The notes beneath the pieces are model-generated. The model was not told where the DNA came from and ran no database searches. It saw nothing but the letters and a program-made list of their open reading frames with translations. A stretch of 64,000 nt of DNA from Anaerolineaceae bacterium. Lineage in GTDB: Bacteria > Chloroflexota > Anaerolineae > Aggregatilineales > Phototrophicaceae. The stretch spans positions 111,974-175,973 of the forward strand of contig JACKCH010000018.1 in the NCBI GenBank assembly GCA_020634115.1. The letters run 5' to 3'. The position numbers and the translations under genes are program-made. Shown here piece after piece: positions 16,967-25,659 of the stretch. The first letter of the stretch is position 1; each line of letters opens with the position of its first letter.

Positions 16967-17631
16967 TGGGGAAACTGCTCATTTAGTCGTTCGAGATATT
17001 GCCTGAAATCCTCATTTGACATCTCTGCGCCGTTCGTCCAGCGGTGAGTTTCCGCCTGGCGCAGTCGCCGTTGCTCACCGGCCAACCGCAGGCTGTCCTG
17101 GCCGGGTACTGCTTTCTTCGTCTCTTTTTCGCTAACCAGCACCGGGACGCGCATGGTTGTATTCAACGTGTCGGTATCCTGGGGGGACATGAAGGTATAT
17201 ACCGGCAAATAACGGTCATCCTGCTCTACTGCGCAGCCAATCACAAACCACCCTTTTGGCACCCGTGTTCGCCGTTTGATCGGGAAGCGCCAGAGCAGAA
17301 TACTCATCGGTTCATGAGCGTTGACCTCAGATTCTACTGTCTCCTTTTTCAGAAGTGCGATGCCGCTCTGGTCAATCTTCAGCGCCCGACCGCTCGGCCA
17401 GCGAGCCTGGAGCCGACTTTCGATCTGCCGGGAAACAATCGCGGCTACCGCGAAACTGACAATCAGGGCAATGAGGCTCAGACCGCTGTCGGAAATGAAG
17501 AGACTCATAATGAAGAATGTGACCACCATGAGTAGGAAGAAGATGCCCAACATGCTCAGACGAAACGCACCATGTTCCGGGTCTACCTGAAAAGTGAGAG
17601 GGGATTGATCCAACGAGTTTTCCATAAGCAC
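16945..17631 (-). CDS. Two-helix membrane protein of unknown function
   Basis: A 228-residue protein I do not recognise. Two membrane helices lie at about residues 25-48 and 51-70, and the rest is soluble and charged, with a basic RFPIKRRTRVP stretch and a Gln/Arg-rich helical end. GTG 17631 and ATG 17625 are both possible starts. A perfect TATAAT ends 5 bp before the GTG, so the mRNA may have no leader. It overlaps the exported PPC protein gene by 22 bp, so the two are co-transcribed and may work together at the envelope. Confidence 0.6.
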   Translation of the reverse strand: MLMENSLDQSPLTFQVDPEHGAFRLSMLGIFFLLMVVTFFIMSLFISDSGLSLIALIVSFAVAAIVSRQIESRLQARWPSGRALKIDQSGIALLKKETVESEVNAHEPMSILLWRFPIKRRTRVPKGWFVIGCAVEQDDRYLPVYTFMSPQDTDTLNTTMRVPVLVSEKETKKAVPGQDSLRLAGEQRRLRQAETHRWTNGAEMSNEDFRQYLERLNEQFPQWMPINR

Positions 17632-17636
17632 TATCG

Positions 17637-17642
17637 ATTATA
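17637..17642 (-). promoter_or_regulatory. TATAAT -10 box directly before gene 16945-17631
   Basis: A consensus -10 on the reverse strand, 5 bp from GTG 17631 and 11 bp from ATG 17625. No convincing -35 is seen at the usual distance. The expected start of transcription falls on the GTG. Confidence 0.4.
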
Positions 17643-17651
17643 CCTGGCTGA

Positions 17652-18428
17652 TTATTGTTTCTTGGCGATAAAGATCACACGGGGGACTTGTGTAGCGCCC
17701 GGCTGGAACACATTCAGATGGGTATCCAGTACCATCGTGATTTCAAAGCCGGATCGCTGTACCAGAGAGGCAACTGCCTGTACCGGAAACGTGCGCAGGA
17801 TGCGCGACGCTTCGGTTCGCTGCCAGCCGCCGCCTTCATGCCGGAAAATAATAAATTCCTGGGTGTGCATCTGGCGCTCATAATCATACTGGTTGCTGGC
17901 AAAAACAGTCAGTTTGTCCGGTTGGTTATACACCATATGCTCACCTTCCCGGCCAAATTCCGCCAGCCCTTGCAGCGTGTACAGGTCGAAAATGAACAGC
18001 TTGCCCGTATCCAGCAGGTGATGAACACCCTTGAAAACCGCTTCCAGGTCGCGCAGGCTGTTCAAGTCATTGATAATATCCAGCGCCAATGCCAGATCCA
18101 CCAGGCCAGTGGTCGGGTCAAGCTGCCGGATGTCCTGCTGCGACCACTTGACATTGAGTCCCGTGTCAGAAAGCCGTGTCTGCGCCGCGTTAAGCATGTC
18201 TGGCGAACTCTCCACCGCCACAAACGCAAAGTTATAGTCCGCCAGGGCTTGAATCGTTTCACCCATCCCGCTGCCCAGGTCAAGCACTCGTCTCCCCAGC
18301 CAGTCGGTATGGGATTGGACGAAATGAATCAGGTCAGGGGCTATATTTCGCGCGAACTTCGCCAGCCCGATTTCCTCATAGACAGGCGCTAAAACCGCAT
18401 AATCTCCGGCCACAGGTATATCCTTCAT
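17652..18428 (-). CDS. Class I SAM-dependent methyltransferase
   Basis: A 258-residue methyltransferase. Motif I is VLDLGSGMGET (about residues 47-57), followed by an acidic strand end (AFVAVESS) and a DLALALDIINDL motif IV region. The C-terminal half is beta-rich. This is the Methyltransf_11/25 type, which acts on small molecules or lipids as often as on macromolecules, so the substrate is open. ATG 18428 is preferred over a TTG 9 bp upstream. It lies 67 bp downstream of argS. Confidence 0.8.
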   Translation of the reverse strand: MKDIPVAGDYAVLAPVYEEIGLAKFARNIAPDLIHFVQSHTDWLGRRVLDLGSGMGETIQALADYNFAFVAVESSPDMLNAAQTRLSDTGLNVKWSQQDIRQLDPTTGLVDLALALDIINDLNSLRDLEAVFKGVHHLLDTGKLFIFDLYTLQGLAEFGREGEHMVYNQPDKLTVFASNQYDYERQMHTQEFIIFRHEGGGWQRTEASRILRTFPVQAVASLVQRSGFEITMVLDTHLNVFQPGATQVPRVIFIAKKQ

Positions 18429-18495
18429 GTTAAGCAATGGTGATGATTTTTAGAGTAACACAAAGTCCGCTTCCCGGCCAATTCCCTAACGGATT

Positions 18496-20202
18496 TCACA
18501 TCCGTTCCGGCGCGGTCATGCCCATCAGCCGCAGCACCCGCTTGAAAGCTACTTGTGCCGCTCGGTAGAACCGCAACCGCGCTGTCGTCACCTCGTCCGG
18601 GATATCGCCGTGCAGCGCCCGCACGGTGTCGTATGTCGGGTGGAACAGGCTCGCTAGTTCATGTGCGTAGAAAGCGATTTTATGTGGCGCGAGTTCTCTG
18701 GCGGATTGTTCGATCACCTCGCCCAGTTCCAGCACCTTGCGGATAAACCGCAGTTCCTCCGCGCCCAGCAGATTCAAATCCGCCCCCGTATCGCTCTTGC
18801 CGCGTGCTTCGGCCTCACGGAAAATCCCGGCGCAGCGCACATGCGCATTCTGAATATAGTAGACCGGGTTTTCGTTGCTCTGTTTGATCGCCAGATCAAG
18901 ATCAAAGTCCAGGTGTGAGTCCGGGCTGCGCGCCAGCAGGATATAGCGCACCACGTCTGCGCTGGTCTGGTCAATCAAGTCGTCCAGCGTGTCAATCGCC
19001 CCGGCGCGGGTACTCATCTTCAGCAGTTCACCGTCGCGCAGCAGTCGCACAAACTGGATAATCACCACATGCAGGGGAGTCGGGTCGTAACCCAACGCCT
19101 CCAACCCGTAGCGCACAACCTGGTGCTGTGTAAAATGATCCGCCCCCAGGATATTCACCAGCAGGTCAAAGCCGCGCTCAATTTTGTTAATGTGATAGGC
19201 GATGTCCGGCAGGGTGTACGTAGCGTTGCCGTCGCTCTTGACCAGCACCCGATCTTCCTTGTCGCCGAATTGAGTACTCCGAAACCACTTGGCCGGTTCA
19301 AGCGCGTTACTCTTGGCGATATCTTCTTCGCTGGCCCCTTCGCGCACGGCGGACTCGTAGATATAGCCGCCCTGTTCCAGCTTCTCCAACACCTGCCACA
19401 CCGACTGGTCGTCATACAGGCTGTTCTCGTTGAAGAAAACATCATGGACAATGTCCACCCGTTCCAGAGTCGCCCGGATCATGGCGAACATCTTCTTTTC
19501 AGCATATTCCTTAAACGGCTGCCAGTCGACGTCTACCAACGCCTTACCCCGTTCACTCGCCAGTTCTTGCGCGAATTCCTTGAGGTACTCACCCTGGTAG
19601 AATCCTTCCGCGGGAATTTCTACATCCTGTCCCAATGCTTCCAGGTAGCGGATTCGCAGGCTGTTGCCCAGGTTCTGCATCTGTACCCCGGCATTGTTGA
19701 AGTAATACTCACGCTCCACATCGTAACCCGCCGCTTCCAGCAGCCGGGCGATGGTATCCCCGACGATTGCGCCCCGGCTGCGCCCGATATGCAGCGGCCC
19801 GGTGGGATTGGCGCTCACGAACTCGACCTGCGCCCGTTTCCCCGCACCCATATCCAGTTGATAGAGGTCGTCTCCCTCCGCGATGATCGCCTCAACCTGC
19901 TGCCGCAGCCAATTCTCGCTCAACCGAAAGTTGATGAACCCCGGTTTGACGGTTTCCGCTGCTCCGACGAAGGGCGCGTCCGGCAGATACCGGGTAATCG
20001 TCTCCGCGATCTCGAAGGGGTTGCGTCCAACTGGTTTGGCAAGCTGCATGGCAACCGCGCAGCTATAATCGCCCTGTTCGGCGCGTTTGGGCGGGCGTAC
20101 CTCAATCACCGGCAGCTCGAAGGGCGGTAAATCACCGGCAGCCTGGGCGGTCTGAATGGCTTTTTCAATCAATTGGGCATGGGCTTGCGGCAGCAGAATC
20201 AC
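18496..20202 (-). CDS. argS: Arginyl-tRNA synthetase
   Basis: A 568-residue class I synthetase. The N-terminal tRNA-recognition domain covers about residues 1-110. The HIGH-type motif is NPTGPLHIGRSRG (about 132-144). The KMSKS position reads KMSTRAG (about 395), a common variant in ArgS. The C-terminal DALR domain ends FKRVLRLMGMTAPERM. It charges tRNA-Arg. The start is a GTG with AGGA 10 bp upstream. A promoter at 20253-20280 gives it its own transcription although it follows the methyltransferase gene by 85 bp. Confidence 0.97.
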   Translation of the reverse strand: MILLPQAHAQLIEKAIQTAQAAGDLPPFELPVIEVRPPKRAEQGDYSCAVAMQLAKPVGRNPFEIAETITRYLPDAPFVGAAETVKPGFINFRLSENWLRQQVEAIIAEGDDLYQLDMGAGKRAQVEFVSANPTGPLHIGRSRGAIVGDTIARLLEAAGYDVEREYYFNNAGVQMQNLGNSLRIRYLEALGQDVEIPAEGFYQGEYLKEFAQELASERGKALVDVDWQPFKEYAEKKMFAMIRATLERVDIVHDVFFNENSLYDDQSVWQVLEKLEQGGYIYESAVREGASEEDIAKSNALEPAKWFRSTQFGDKEDRVLVKSDGNATYTLPDIAYHINKIERGFDLLVNILGADHFTQHQVVRYGLEALGYDPTPLHVVIIQFVRLLRDGELLKMSTRAGAIDTLDDLIDQTSADVVRYILLARSPDSHLDFDLDLAIKQSNENPVYYIQNAHVRCAGIFREAEARGKSDTGADLNLLGAEELRFIRKVLELGEVIEQSARELAPHKIAFYAHELASLFHPTYDTVRALHGDIPDEVTTARLRFYRAAQVAFKRVLRLMGMTAPERM

Positions 20203-20252
20203 GACTTTCTTATCCTTTTACAGTGTGGCGGATATGGCTGTTTGTGTGCCGC

Positions 20253-20280
20253 ATTGTAGCAGACTCAAGGCGCTTGGCAA
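20253..20280 (-). promoter_or_regulatory. Promoter of argS
   Basis: On the reverse strand TTGCCA (20280-20275), a 16-bp spacer and TACAAT (20258-20253). Transcription would start about 45 bp before the argS GTG. It begins only 7 bp after the stop of the upstream methyltransferase gene. Confidence 0.65.
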
Positions 20281-20287
20281 GAGAGGG

Positions 20288-21139
20288 TCAACGGTAGAGT
20301 GGAAACAATTCGATCACGCCGTCATCCCCGACAGCCGCTTCCTTCGCGCAGTGTGGGCAGTGCCAGCGCCCATCCTGTTCAACCATCAGGCTTTCCTGGC
20401 AGGCCGGACAGCGCAGTGTTTCCGCCAGCGGGCGTGACCCCACTGCTGGGGCATCTCCCGCCTTGCGCCCCCACACTTTGCGGTAATCCACCTGCCAGAT
20501 TTGCGCGTTGGCGTCAGTGATACCGCACTTTTCCAGCGCCGCCAGCGTTTGACCGCCCGTCCAGGTTTTGCCGGGCATCAGCTTGGTGTTGATGCGCTGC
20601 GTAATTAGCAGTAGCCCGCCGGGACGCAGTACCCGCACCAGTTCGCACAGGACGGCCTGCGAGTTGACCATGAATTCCAGTGCTTCCAGGCACGTCACGA
20701 CATCAAACGAGTCGTCCGGGAAGGGCAAGTCTTCGGCGGGCGACCAGATAAACGTGACTCGATCATCGAACACATACAGGTTTTTCACGCCCTGGCTCAA
20801 CATCTGGCGGCTTAAATCCACCGCGACTACCCGCCCCTGGAAGCGCTCGTGGCGCATCAGCGCCAGTGGCAGCCGTCCCGTTCCGGTAGCGACATCCAAC
20901 ACCAGCGGCGATTGATGCGGTGCGATTTTCTCCATAATCGGCTGCGCCAGGTACCGCTGCTCGTATTCTCGGTAATAATCCTTGATTTTGTCATACCGTC
21001 GGGCGTACAGGTCGTACAGTAACACCACCACCCGCCGCCCCAGGTACACCCCTTCGGTGGCAATCAGCAGCCACCAGCCCAGTACGGCAATCGCGCCGCC
21101 GGTTAAGGCCACCAGGAACAACCCAACCCAGGGATTCAA
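20288..21139 (-). CDS. Membrane-anchored methyltransferase with C-terminal zinc ribbon
   Basis: A 283-residue protein. One or two membrane helices occupy the first 35 residues. A class I SAM methyltransferase domain follows (VLDVATGTGRLPLAL about 77-91; VLRPGGLLLI later). The C-terminus is a Trm112-like zinc ribbon, CPAC-x10-CPHC. I propose a TTG start at 21139, which overlaps the upstream stop as TTGA and has AAAGGG about 10 bp before it; a longer frame from 21352 would run antiparallel to known sequence in the epimerase and looks spurious. Coupling to the epimerase suggests work on a membrane lipid or isoprenoid, but this is inference. Confidence 0.75.
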   Translation of the reverse strand: MNPWVGLFLVALTGGAIAVLGWWLLIATEGVYLGRRVVVLLYDLYARRYDKIKDYYREYEQRYLAQPIMEKIAPHQSPLVLDVATGTGRLPLALMRHERFQGRVVAVDLSRQMLSQGVKNLYVFDDRVTFIWSPAEDLPFPDDSFDVVTCLEALEFMVNSQAVLCELVRVLRPGGLLLITQRINTKLMPGKTWTGGQTLAALEKCGITDANAQIWQVDYRKVWGRKAGDAPAVGSRPLAETLRCPACQESLMVEQDGRWHCPHCAKEAAVGDDGVIELFPLYR

Positions 21140-22128
21140 GAGAGCAGTCCCTTTTCGCGCAGCCAGGGGGCACACTGCTGGATACCATCCGCCAGACTGG
21201 TTTTCGGTTGCCAGCCGAGCAGTTCCCGTGCTTTCGCTGTGCTGTAGGTGCGCTGCCCGGTCACATAAGAAATCAGCGCCGGGACATCCTGCGGCGTACC
21301 GCGCAGCGTCATCACCAGTTCCGCCAGCGGCGCGACCACTGTCCCCATCCACACCGGCAGCCCGAACCAGGCCTGATGCCCCACCAACTGTGAATACCCG
21401 CCCAGGAACTCGCGCCAGGTCGGGGGCGGGTCGTTGACGGCGTTAAATGTCTCATTCTCTGCGGCCGGGTGTTCCGCCATCAGCAGCATCAGATCAATCA
21501 AATCGTCAATATAAATCGGAGCCGGGTTGCCGCTGCCATCTCCCAGGAACGGCGTCGGTTTCCGCCGTGCCACCTGGAACAGCATCCGTGTCCATGCGTT
21601 GCTGCGTGGCCCGTAAATCATGCCGGGGCGCACAATGCTGTAAGAGACGCCGCGTTCCTTACCTATCTCCCGCACGGTGCGTTCGCCCTCGGCTTTGGTA
21701 CGGTTGTAAGCCACGCGCCCCGGATTGGGCGGAGTCGCCTCGGTAACGGCTCTGCTGGCTCGGTAGCCATAGACCGCGATGGTACTGACATGCACCACCC
21801 GCTTGACTCCGGCCTCTGCCGCCGCCAGCATCACATTCCGCACGCCATCCAAATTCGCCTTGTGTTGGAACTCGAATGTCCCACCGATGGCTGCCGCAAC
21901 ATGAAACACAATGTCGCAGCCCTGAATAACGGCCTTCATGCGCTCCGCGTCGGTGATGTCTCCCTGGACGATTTCTATATTCGGCACGTCCCGCAACGAG
22001 TGCCCTTTTTCGGGTGTCCGCGCCAGCGCCTTCACGTCCGCGCCGTCGTTCGCCAGTCGTCGTGCCAGCGCTCCGCCCACAAATCCCGTCGCGCCTGTAA
22101 CCAATACGGTTTGTCCTTGTAGTGCCAT
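21136..22128 (-). CDS. NAD(P)-dependent epimerase/dehydratase (extended SDR)
   Basis: A 330-residue extended short-chain dehydrogenase. The nucleotide-binding motif is VTGATGFVGGALARRL (residues 9-24), DIT and HVAAAIGG mark the cofactor pocket, S-T-I-A-V-Y-G follows, and the active-site Y-x3-K is YNRTK (about residue 146). Such enzymes act on nucleotide sugars, sterols or isoprenoid-type substrates. ATG 22128 has GGAAAG upstream; a TTG at 22155 is less likely. Its stop overlaps the methyltransferase start, so the two form an operon. Confidence 0.85.
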   Translation of the reverse strand: MALQGQTVLVTGATGFVGGALARRLANDGADVKALARTPEKGHSLRDVPNIEIVQGDITDAERMKAVIQGCDIVFHVAAAIGGTFEFQHKANLDGVRNVMLAAAEAGVKRVVHVSTIAVYGYRASRAVTEATPPNPGRVAYNRTKAEGERTVREIGKERGVSYSIVRPGMIYGPRSNAWTRMLFQVARRKPTPFLGDGSGNPAPIYIDDLIDLMLLMAEHPAAENETFNAVNDPPPTWREFLGGYSQLVGHQAWFGLPVWMGTVVAPLAELVMTLRGTPQDVPALISYVTGQRTYSTAKARELLGWQPKTSLADGIQQCAPWLREKGLLS

Positions 22129-22185
22129 AGATTTCTTTCCGCTTTCCCATACCAATAAAAGAAATTGCCAAGATGAATGCGATTC

Positions 22186-22213
22186 GTAGGGATGCGCCGC
22201 CGTGCGCTCCTAC
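22186..22213 (+). repeat. GTAGGG-type dispersed palindrome
   Basis: Starts GTAGGGATGCGC and ends GCGCTCCTAC, so the outer GTAGG/CCTAC and inner GCGC/GCGC arms pair with a small internal loop. It lies between the ABC exporter and the epimerase gene. Confidence 0.65.
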
Positions 22214-22238
22214 ATACCCCTCATTTTAGGAAGATTCC

Positions 22239-22264
22239 GTAGGGGCGACCCGGCGTGGTCGCCC
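22239..22264 (+). repeat. GTAGGG-type dispersed palindrome
   Basis: Starts GTAGGGG. GGGCGACC (22243-22250) pairs perfectly with GGTCGCCC (22257-22264) around a 6-nt loop. It ends 10 bp past the stop of the ABC exporter gene, 25 bp from the previous copy. Confidence 0.7.
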
Positions 22265-22274
22265 GCTTTTATCC

Positions 22275-24095
22275 TCAATCTCCACTTCGCGCCAGTTCCA
22301 GCAGCCCTTCCCGGAACTGCATGGTATACAACCGGGCATACAGCCCATCCAACGCCATCAGGTCGTTGTGCGTGCCGAGTTCAACAATGCGCCCGCCATC
22401 CAGGACGGCCACCCGTTGCGCGATTTTGACCGTACTCAATCGGTGCGCGATGATAATTGTCGTCCGGTTCAGCATCAGCCGTGCCAGCGCCTCTTGTACC
22501 AGATGTTCGCTCTCGCTGTCCAGACTCGACGTGGCCTCATCCAGCAGCAAAATACGTGGGTCTTTCAGAATCGCCCTGGCAATTGCCACCCGCTGCCGCT
22601 GCCCGCCGCTCAACCGCACGCCGCGCTCGCCCACCACCGTCTGGTAGCCATCCGGCAAATCCCGGATGAACTCGTGGGCGTTGGCCGCTTCCGCCGCTGC
22701 ATAGATTTCTTCCTCTGTCGCGTCCAGCCGTCCGTAACGGATATTTTCGTAGATCGAGCCGCCGAACAACAGGGTTTCCTGTGGCACAATACCGATATGC
22801 CCGCGCAGGCTCGCCTGAGTTATTTGTTTGAGCGGGACACCATCAATCGAGATATCTCCATCAGTGGGGTCATAAAAACGCGGGATCAGATTAAAGAGTG
22901 TGCTCTTGCCCGCGCCGCTTGGCCCCACCAGCGCCAGTACCTCGCCCGGCTGAATATCCAGATTGATGTCATGCAGCACCGTTTCCCGCTCGTCATAGCT
23001 GAACGAGACATTCTTGAAGCGGATTTCCCCTGTTACATTAGAAAGAGCAGTCGCGTCCAGCGCATCGTTCACGTCCGCTGGCGTGTCTAGCAGTTCAAAC
23101 ACCCGCCGCGTTGCCCCTAGCGCCTGCTGGAACTGCCCGTACAGGCTTGCCAGCGAGATCAGCGACTGTGCCACCGTCAGCCCGTAGATCAGAAAGGCAA
23201 TCAGTTCACCGCCGCTCAACCGGCCATCCAGCACCTCGCGCCCGCCGAACCATAGAATTCCCGCCAACCCGCTGAACGCCAGGAATCCCATCAGCGGTTC
23301 CAGCACCGAACGAATCCTCATCAACCGTACCGATGCCTTGAAAGCCGACCACACGGCGTTGTTGTAGCGGGTGATTTCATACGGTTCACGGACAAAACTT
23401 TTCACTTCACGGATATTCTGCATGACTTCCGTCGCCACCACCGTTGACCCCGCCAGTTCATCCTGGATGCGGGTGCTGACACGCGACATGAACATGCCGA
23501 ATACGCCGCCAATCGCCACCAATACCGGCGTGATTAGCAGGATAAATACCATCATCCGCCAGTTAATCGTCAGCATCACAATCAGTGCGCCGATCATTAC
23601 CAGGGTTTGTTGCAGCAGTGTATTCAGATTGTTCGTTAGCACCGTGCGTACCATCGTCACGTCGCTGGAAAGCCGCGAAATCAGTTCGCCCACTCGTCGG
23701 CTGGTGTAAAACCCTAATGAGAGCGACTGAAGATGCTCGTAAAGCTCCAACCGCAGATTCATGACCAGTTTCTCGCCAATATAGTTGAGGTTGTAGCCTT
23801 CCAGCGCCCAGGCTGCGAGTTGCAGCATGAACACGAACAGCAGCGCAGCACTGATCTGGTCAAGCTGCTGCACATTCCCTTCTTGCAGGATGGAATCCAC
23901 CACGTTGGAGATCACCGCCGGGAACACCAGGCTCATCCCCGCGCCGAAGGGCAGCACCAGCAGTGCCAGCGCCAACCGCAGCTTGAACGGGGAGAGATAA
24001 CGTACCAATCGCCACCAGGCAATCGGCGTTTGCGGTTCACGATCCTCATGGTCAGCATTGCGCCGGAATCGGCGAAAACGTCTCCGTTCACTCAT
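22275..24095 (-). CDS. ABC exporter, fused permease and ATPase (MsbA-like)
   Basis: A 606-residue half-transporter. Six membrane helices fill about residues 30-320 and the ATPase domain covers about 355-595. Walker A is GPSGAGKST, the signature is LSGGQRQRVAIARAI and Walker B is ILLLDEATSSLD, followed by the switch His in IIIAHRLS. It should work as a homodimer, or with a partner not found here, to export lipids, drugs or peptides. GAGAGGA precedes the ATG. A GTAGGG palindrome lies on each side of the gene. Confidence 0.9.
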   Translation of the reverse strand: MSERRRFRRFRRNADHEDREPQTPIAWWRLVRYLSPFKLRLALALLVLPFGAGMSLVFPAVISNVVDSILQEGNVQQLDQISAALLFVFMLQLAAWALEGYNLNYIGEKLVMNLRLELYEHLQSLSLGFYTSRRVGELISRLSSDVTMVRTVLTNNLNTLLQQTLVMIGALIVMLTINWRMMVFILLITPVLVAIGGVFGMFMSRVSTRIQDELAGSTVVATEVMQNIREVKSFVREPYEITRYNNAVWSAFKASVRLMRIRSVLEPLMGFLAFSGLAGILWFGGREVLDGRLSGGELIAFLIYGLTVAQSLISLASLYGQFQQALGATRRVFELLDTPADVNDALDATALSNVTGEIRFKNVSFSYDERETVLHDINLDIQPGEVLALVGPSGAGKSTLFNLIPRFYDPTDGDISIDGVPLKQITQASLRGHIGIVPQETLLFGGSIYENIRYGRLDATEEEIYAAAEAANAHEFIRDLPDGYQTVVGERGVRLSGGQRQRVAIARAILKDPRILLLDEATSSLDSESEHLVQEALARLMLNRTTIIIAHRLSTVKIAQRVAVLDGGRIVELGTHNDLMALDGLYARLYTMQFREGLLELARSGD

Positions 24096-24150
24096 AACAG
24101 TATTCCTCTCCCAAATTCACGCAGTAATCTCACGTGTGTTATTTGCATTG

Positions 24151-24174
24151 GTAGGGACGGCATTTTTGCCGTCC
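24151..24174 (+). repeat. GTAGGG-type dispersed palindrome
   Basis: Starts GTAGGGAC. GGACGGCA (24155-24162) pairs perfectly with TGCCGTCC (24167-24174) around TTTT. It sits in the 139-bp gap between the lipoprotein gene and the ABC exporter. Confidence 0.7.
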
Positions 24175-24234
24175 GACAGGCTAACCGCCTAACTAGCTAT
24201 TAAGCTGTTTTTATCTATACGCACAAAACGGGAA

Positions 24235-25659
24235 TTAGTTTGCGCCGGTTTCCATCTGGATGACTTCAACCGCCAGTTTGGGGAAGCGGCTCGTGTTCCA
24301 CAAGCCGAAGTGGTGTTCGGGGCTATCCGGGCTGGGGCAGTCCGGTTCGATGCAAGTGGTCGCCAGGGGGAAGTCAAATGCCGTCCACACCAGCCATCCG
24401 GCCAGCGTGTTCCTTTCCACCGCATCCAGCGCCTGCCGCAAAGCATCGGCCTGCGCTCGTTCGTCGGATTCATACGTGCTGGTGCCGGTGGCGCTCAACA
24501 GGATTGGTTTATCGGTGGCGGCGGTCAACAGTGCGATTCGCTGCCGCAGCCCCGCCACATCCCCGAAGTAGCTGAAGCTCAGGAAGTCCACCGCCGGGAG
24601 CGTGGCCTCGGCGTCCTCGCTCCAGGTCGCCGTAATCAGGTGGTGGGTATCCACCCGTCGCACCAGTACCGCGGTTTCAATCAGCCATTCCAGCACGTCA
24701 CGTTGGGTAGCCGACCCTTGCAGGTAGTCCGTGTCGCCCCCCTCGCGCAAGTCCCAGGCCAACAGTGCCGGTTCATTCCGGTAGCGTGTCGCCAGGTAAA
24801 CAATCTGCTCGACTGTGTGGCGTGGATTGCTGTAGAGCGCGTCGGCGACTGCATCTGGCGTATCGTTGAGCGTCAGAATCAGCCGGAAGCCCTTCCCCGC
24901 CGCTGCCTGGATGAACGCATCCAGCCGGGCGAAGGCATCCGGCACGGGTACCGCGCCGTTGGATTTGCAGGTGAATAGGACATCATGACGCAGCCGGATG
25001 CGCAGCGTGTTCAGTCCTGCCTCGTGCATCAGGTCGAGTTCCTGGTTGATAGTGTCAGCATCATACGTGGTCAGGAAACGCTCATAAGGGGTGTCCAGCG
25101 GGTAATACACCACGCCGTATACCGGGAAAGGTTGCCCGTTTGCTATCAGCCCGCCTTCTTTAACCGCCACAAAATCACCGGTTGTGGGGGTATACGCCGG
25201 GACCAGACTCTGGGCGCTGGTGGCCTGCCCTGAGGCACAGTCTGGCGGGGCAGGGGGTGTGTACACACTGAGCCGCCGCAATCCATCTGCCGCTTCCGGC
25301 CCCTGGGCGTTGTAGTTGAGTGCGGTGGAGTAGGCGGCAATCGCTTCGTCTTGTCGGTTGCGCCCTTCCAGTAGCCCGCCGTAGGTGACATATGCGCTGT
25401 ACAGGCGATCAACCAGTGGCGTATCCAGCCCGCAGTCGGCATCCAGCGCCCGCAGTCCTTCCAACGCCTGGATTGCCAGCGGCCAGTTACGCTCCCAATA
25501 GTCGTCTACTGCTTGACACAGCGAGTCCACGCTGCTCATATCCAGCGTCGGGACGGGTGTCACCGCATGCAGACCGCTCGTGTTTTCCGGCGGGGAAACC
25601 GGTGCACACGCCGCCAGCACAGCTAGAATCAGCACCAGCACAATAGATTTTGCTGTCAT
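24235..25659 (-). CDS. Lipoprotein with glycosidase-like barrel lacking the usual catalytic glutamates
   Basis: A 474-residue lipoprotein. The signal peptide ends in the lipobox LAAC (Cys about 17). Residues 45-125 form a short TPR-like helical part. From about 150 there is a TIM-barrel resembling GH5-type glycosidases. At the place of the family's N-E-P the sequence reads AWDLREGGD, and where the nucleophile Glu is expected it reads KPILLSATGTS. Loss of catalysis, or an unusual active site, is therefore likely. ATG 25659 shares a base with the thrB stop (TGATG), so it is coupled to thrB. Confidence 0.65.
   Translation of the reverse strand: MTAKSIVLVLILAVLAACAPVSPPENTSGLHAVTPVPTLDMSSVDSLCQAVDDYWERNWPLAIQALEGLRALDADCGLDTPLVDRLYSAYVTYGGLLEGRNRQDEAIAAYSTALNYNAQGPEAADGLRRLSVYTPPAPPDCASGQATSAQSLVPAYTPTTGDFVAVKEGGLIANGQPFPVYGVVYYPLDTPYERFLTTYDADTINQELDLMHEAGLNTLRIRLRHDVLFTCKSNGAVPVPDAFARLDAFIQAAAGKGFRLILTLNDTPDAVADALYSNPRHTVEQIVYLATRYRNEPALLAWDLREGGDTDYLQGSATQRDVLEWLIETAVLVRRVDTHHLITATWSEDAEATLPAVDFLSFSYFGDVAGLRQRIALLTAATDKPILLSATGTSTYESDERAQADALRQALDAVERNTLAGWLVWTAFDFPLATTCIEPDCPSPDSPEHHFGLWNTSRFPKLAVEVIQMETGAN

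Noticed and set aside
19069..20130. A 353-codon frame antisense to argS
   Set aside because: It lies wholly within argS, whose protein has all family motifs. Long antisense frames are common in GC-rich genes with codon bias. The translation has no recognisable domain.
21140..21352. N-terminal extension of the membrane-anchored methyltransferase
   Set aside because: The extra 71 residues are low-complexity and overlap the conserved C-terminus of the epimerase in another frame; TTG 21139 with a 4-base overlap fits better.
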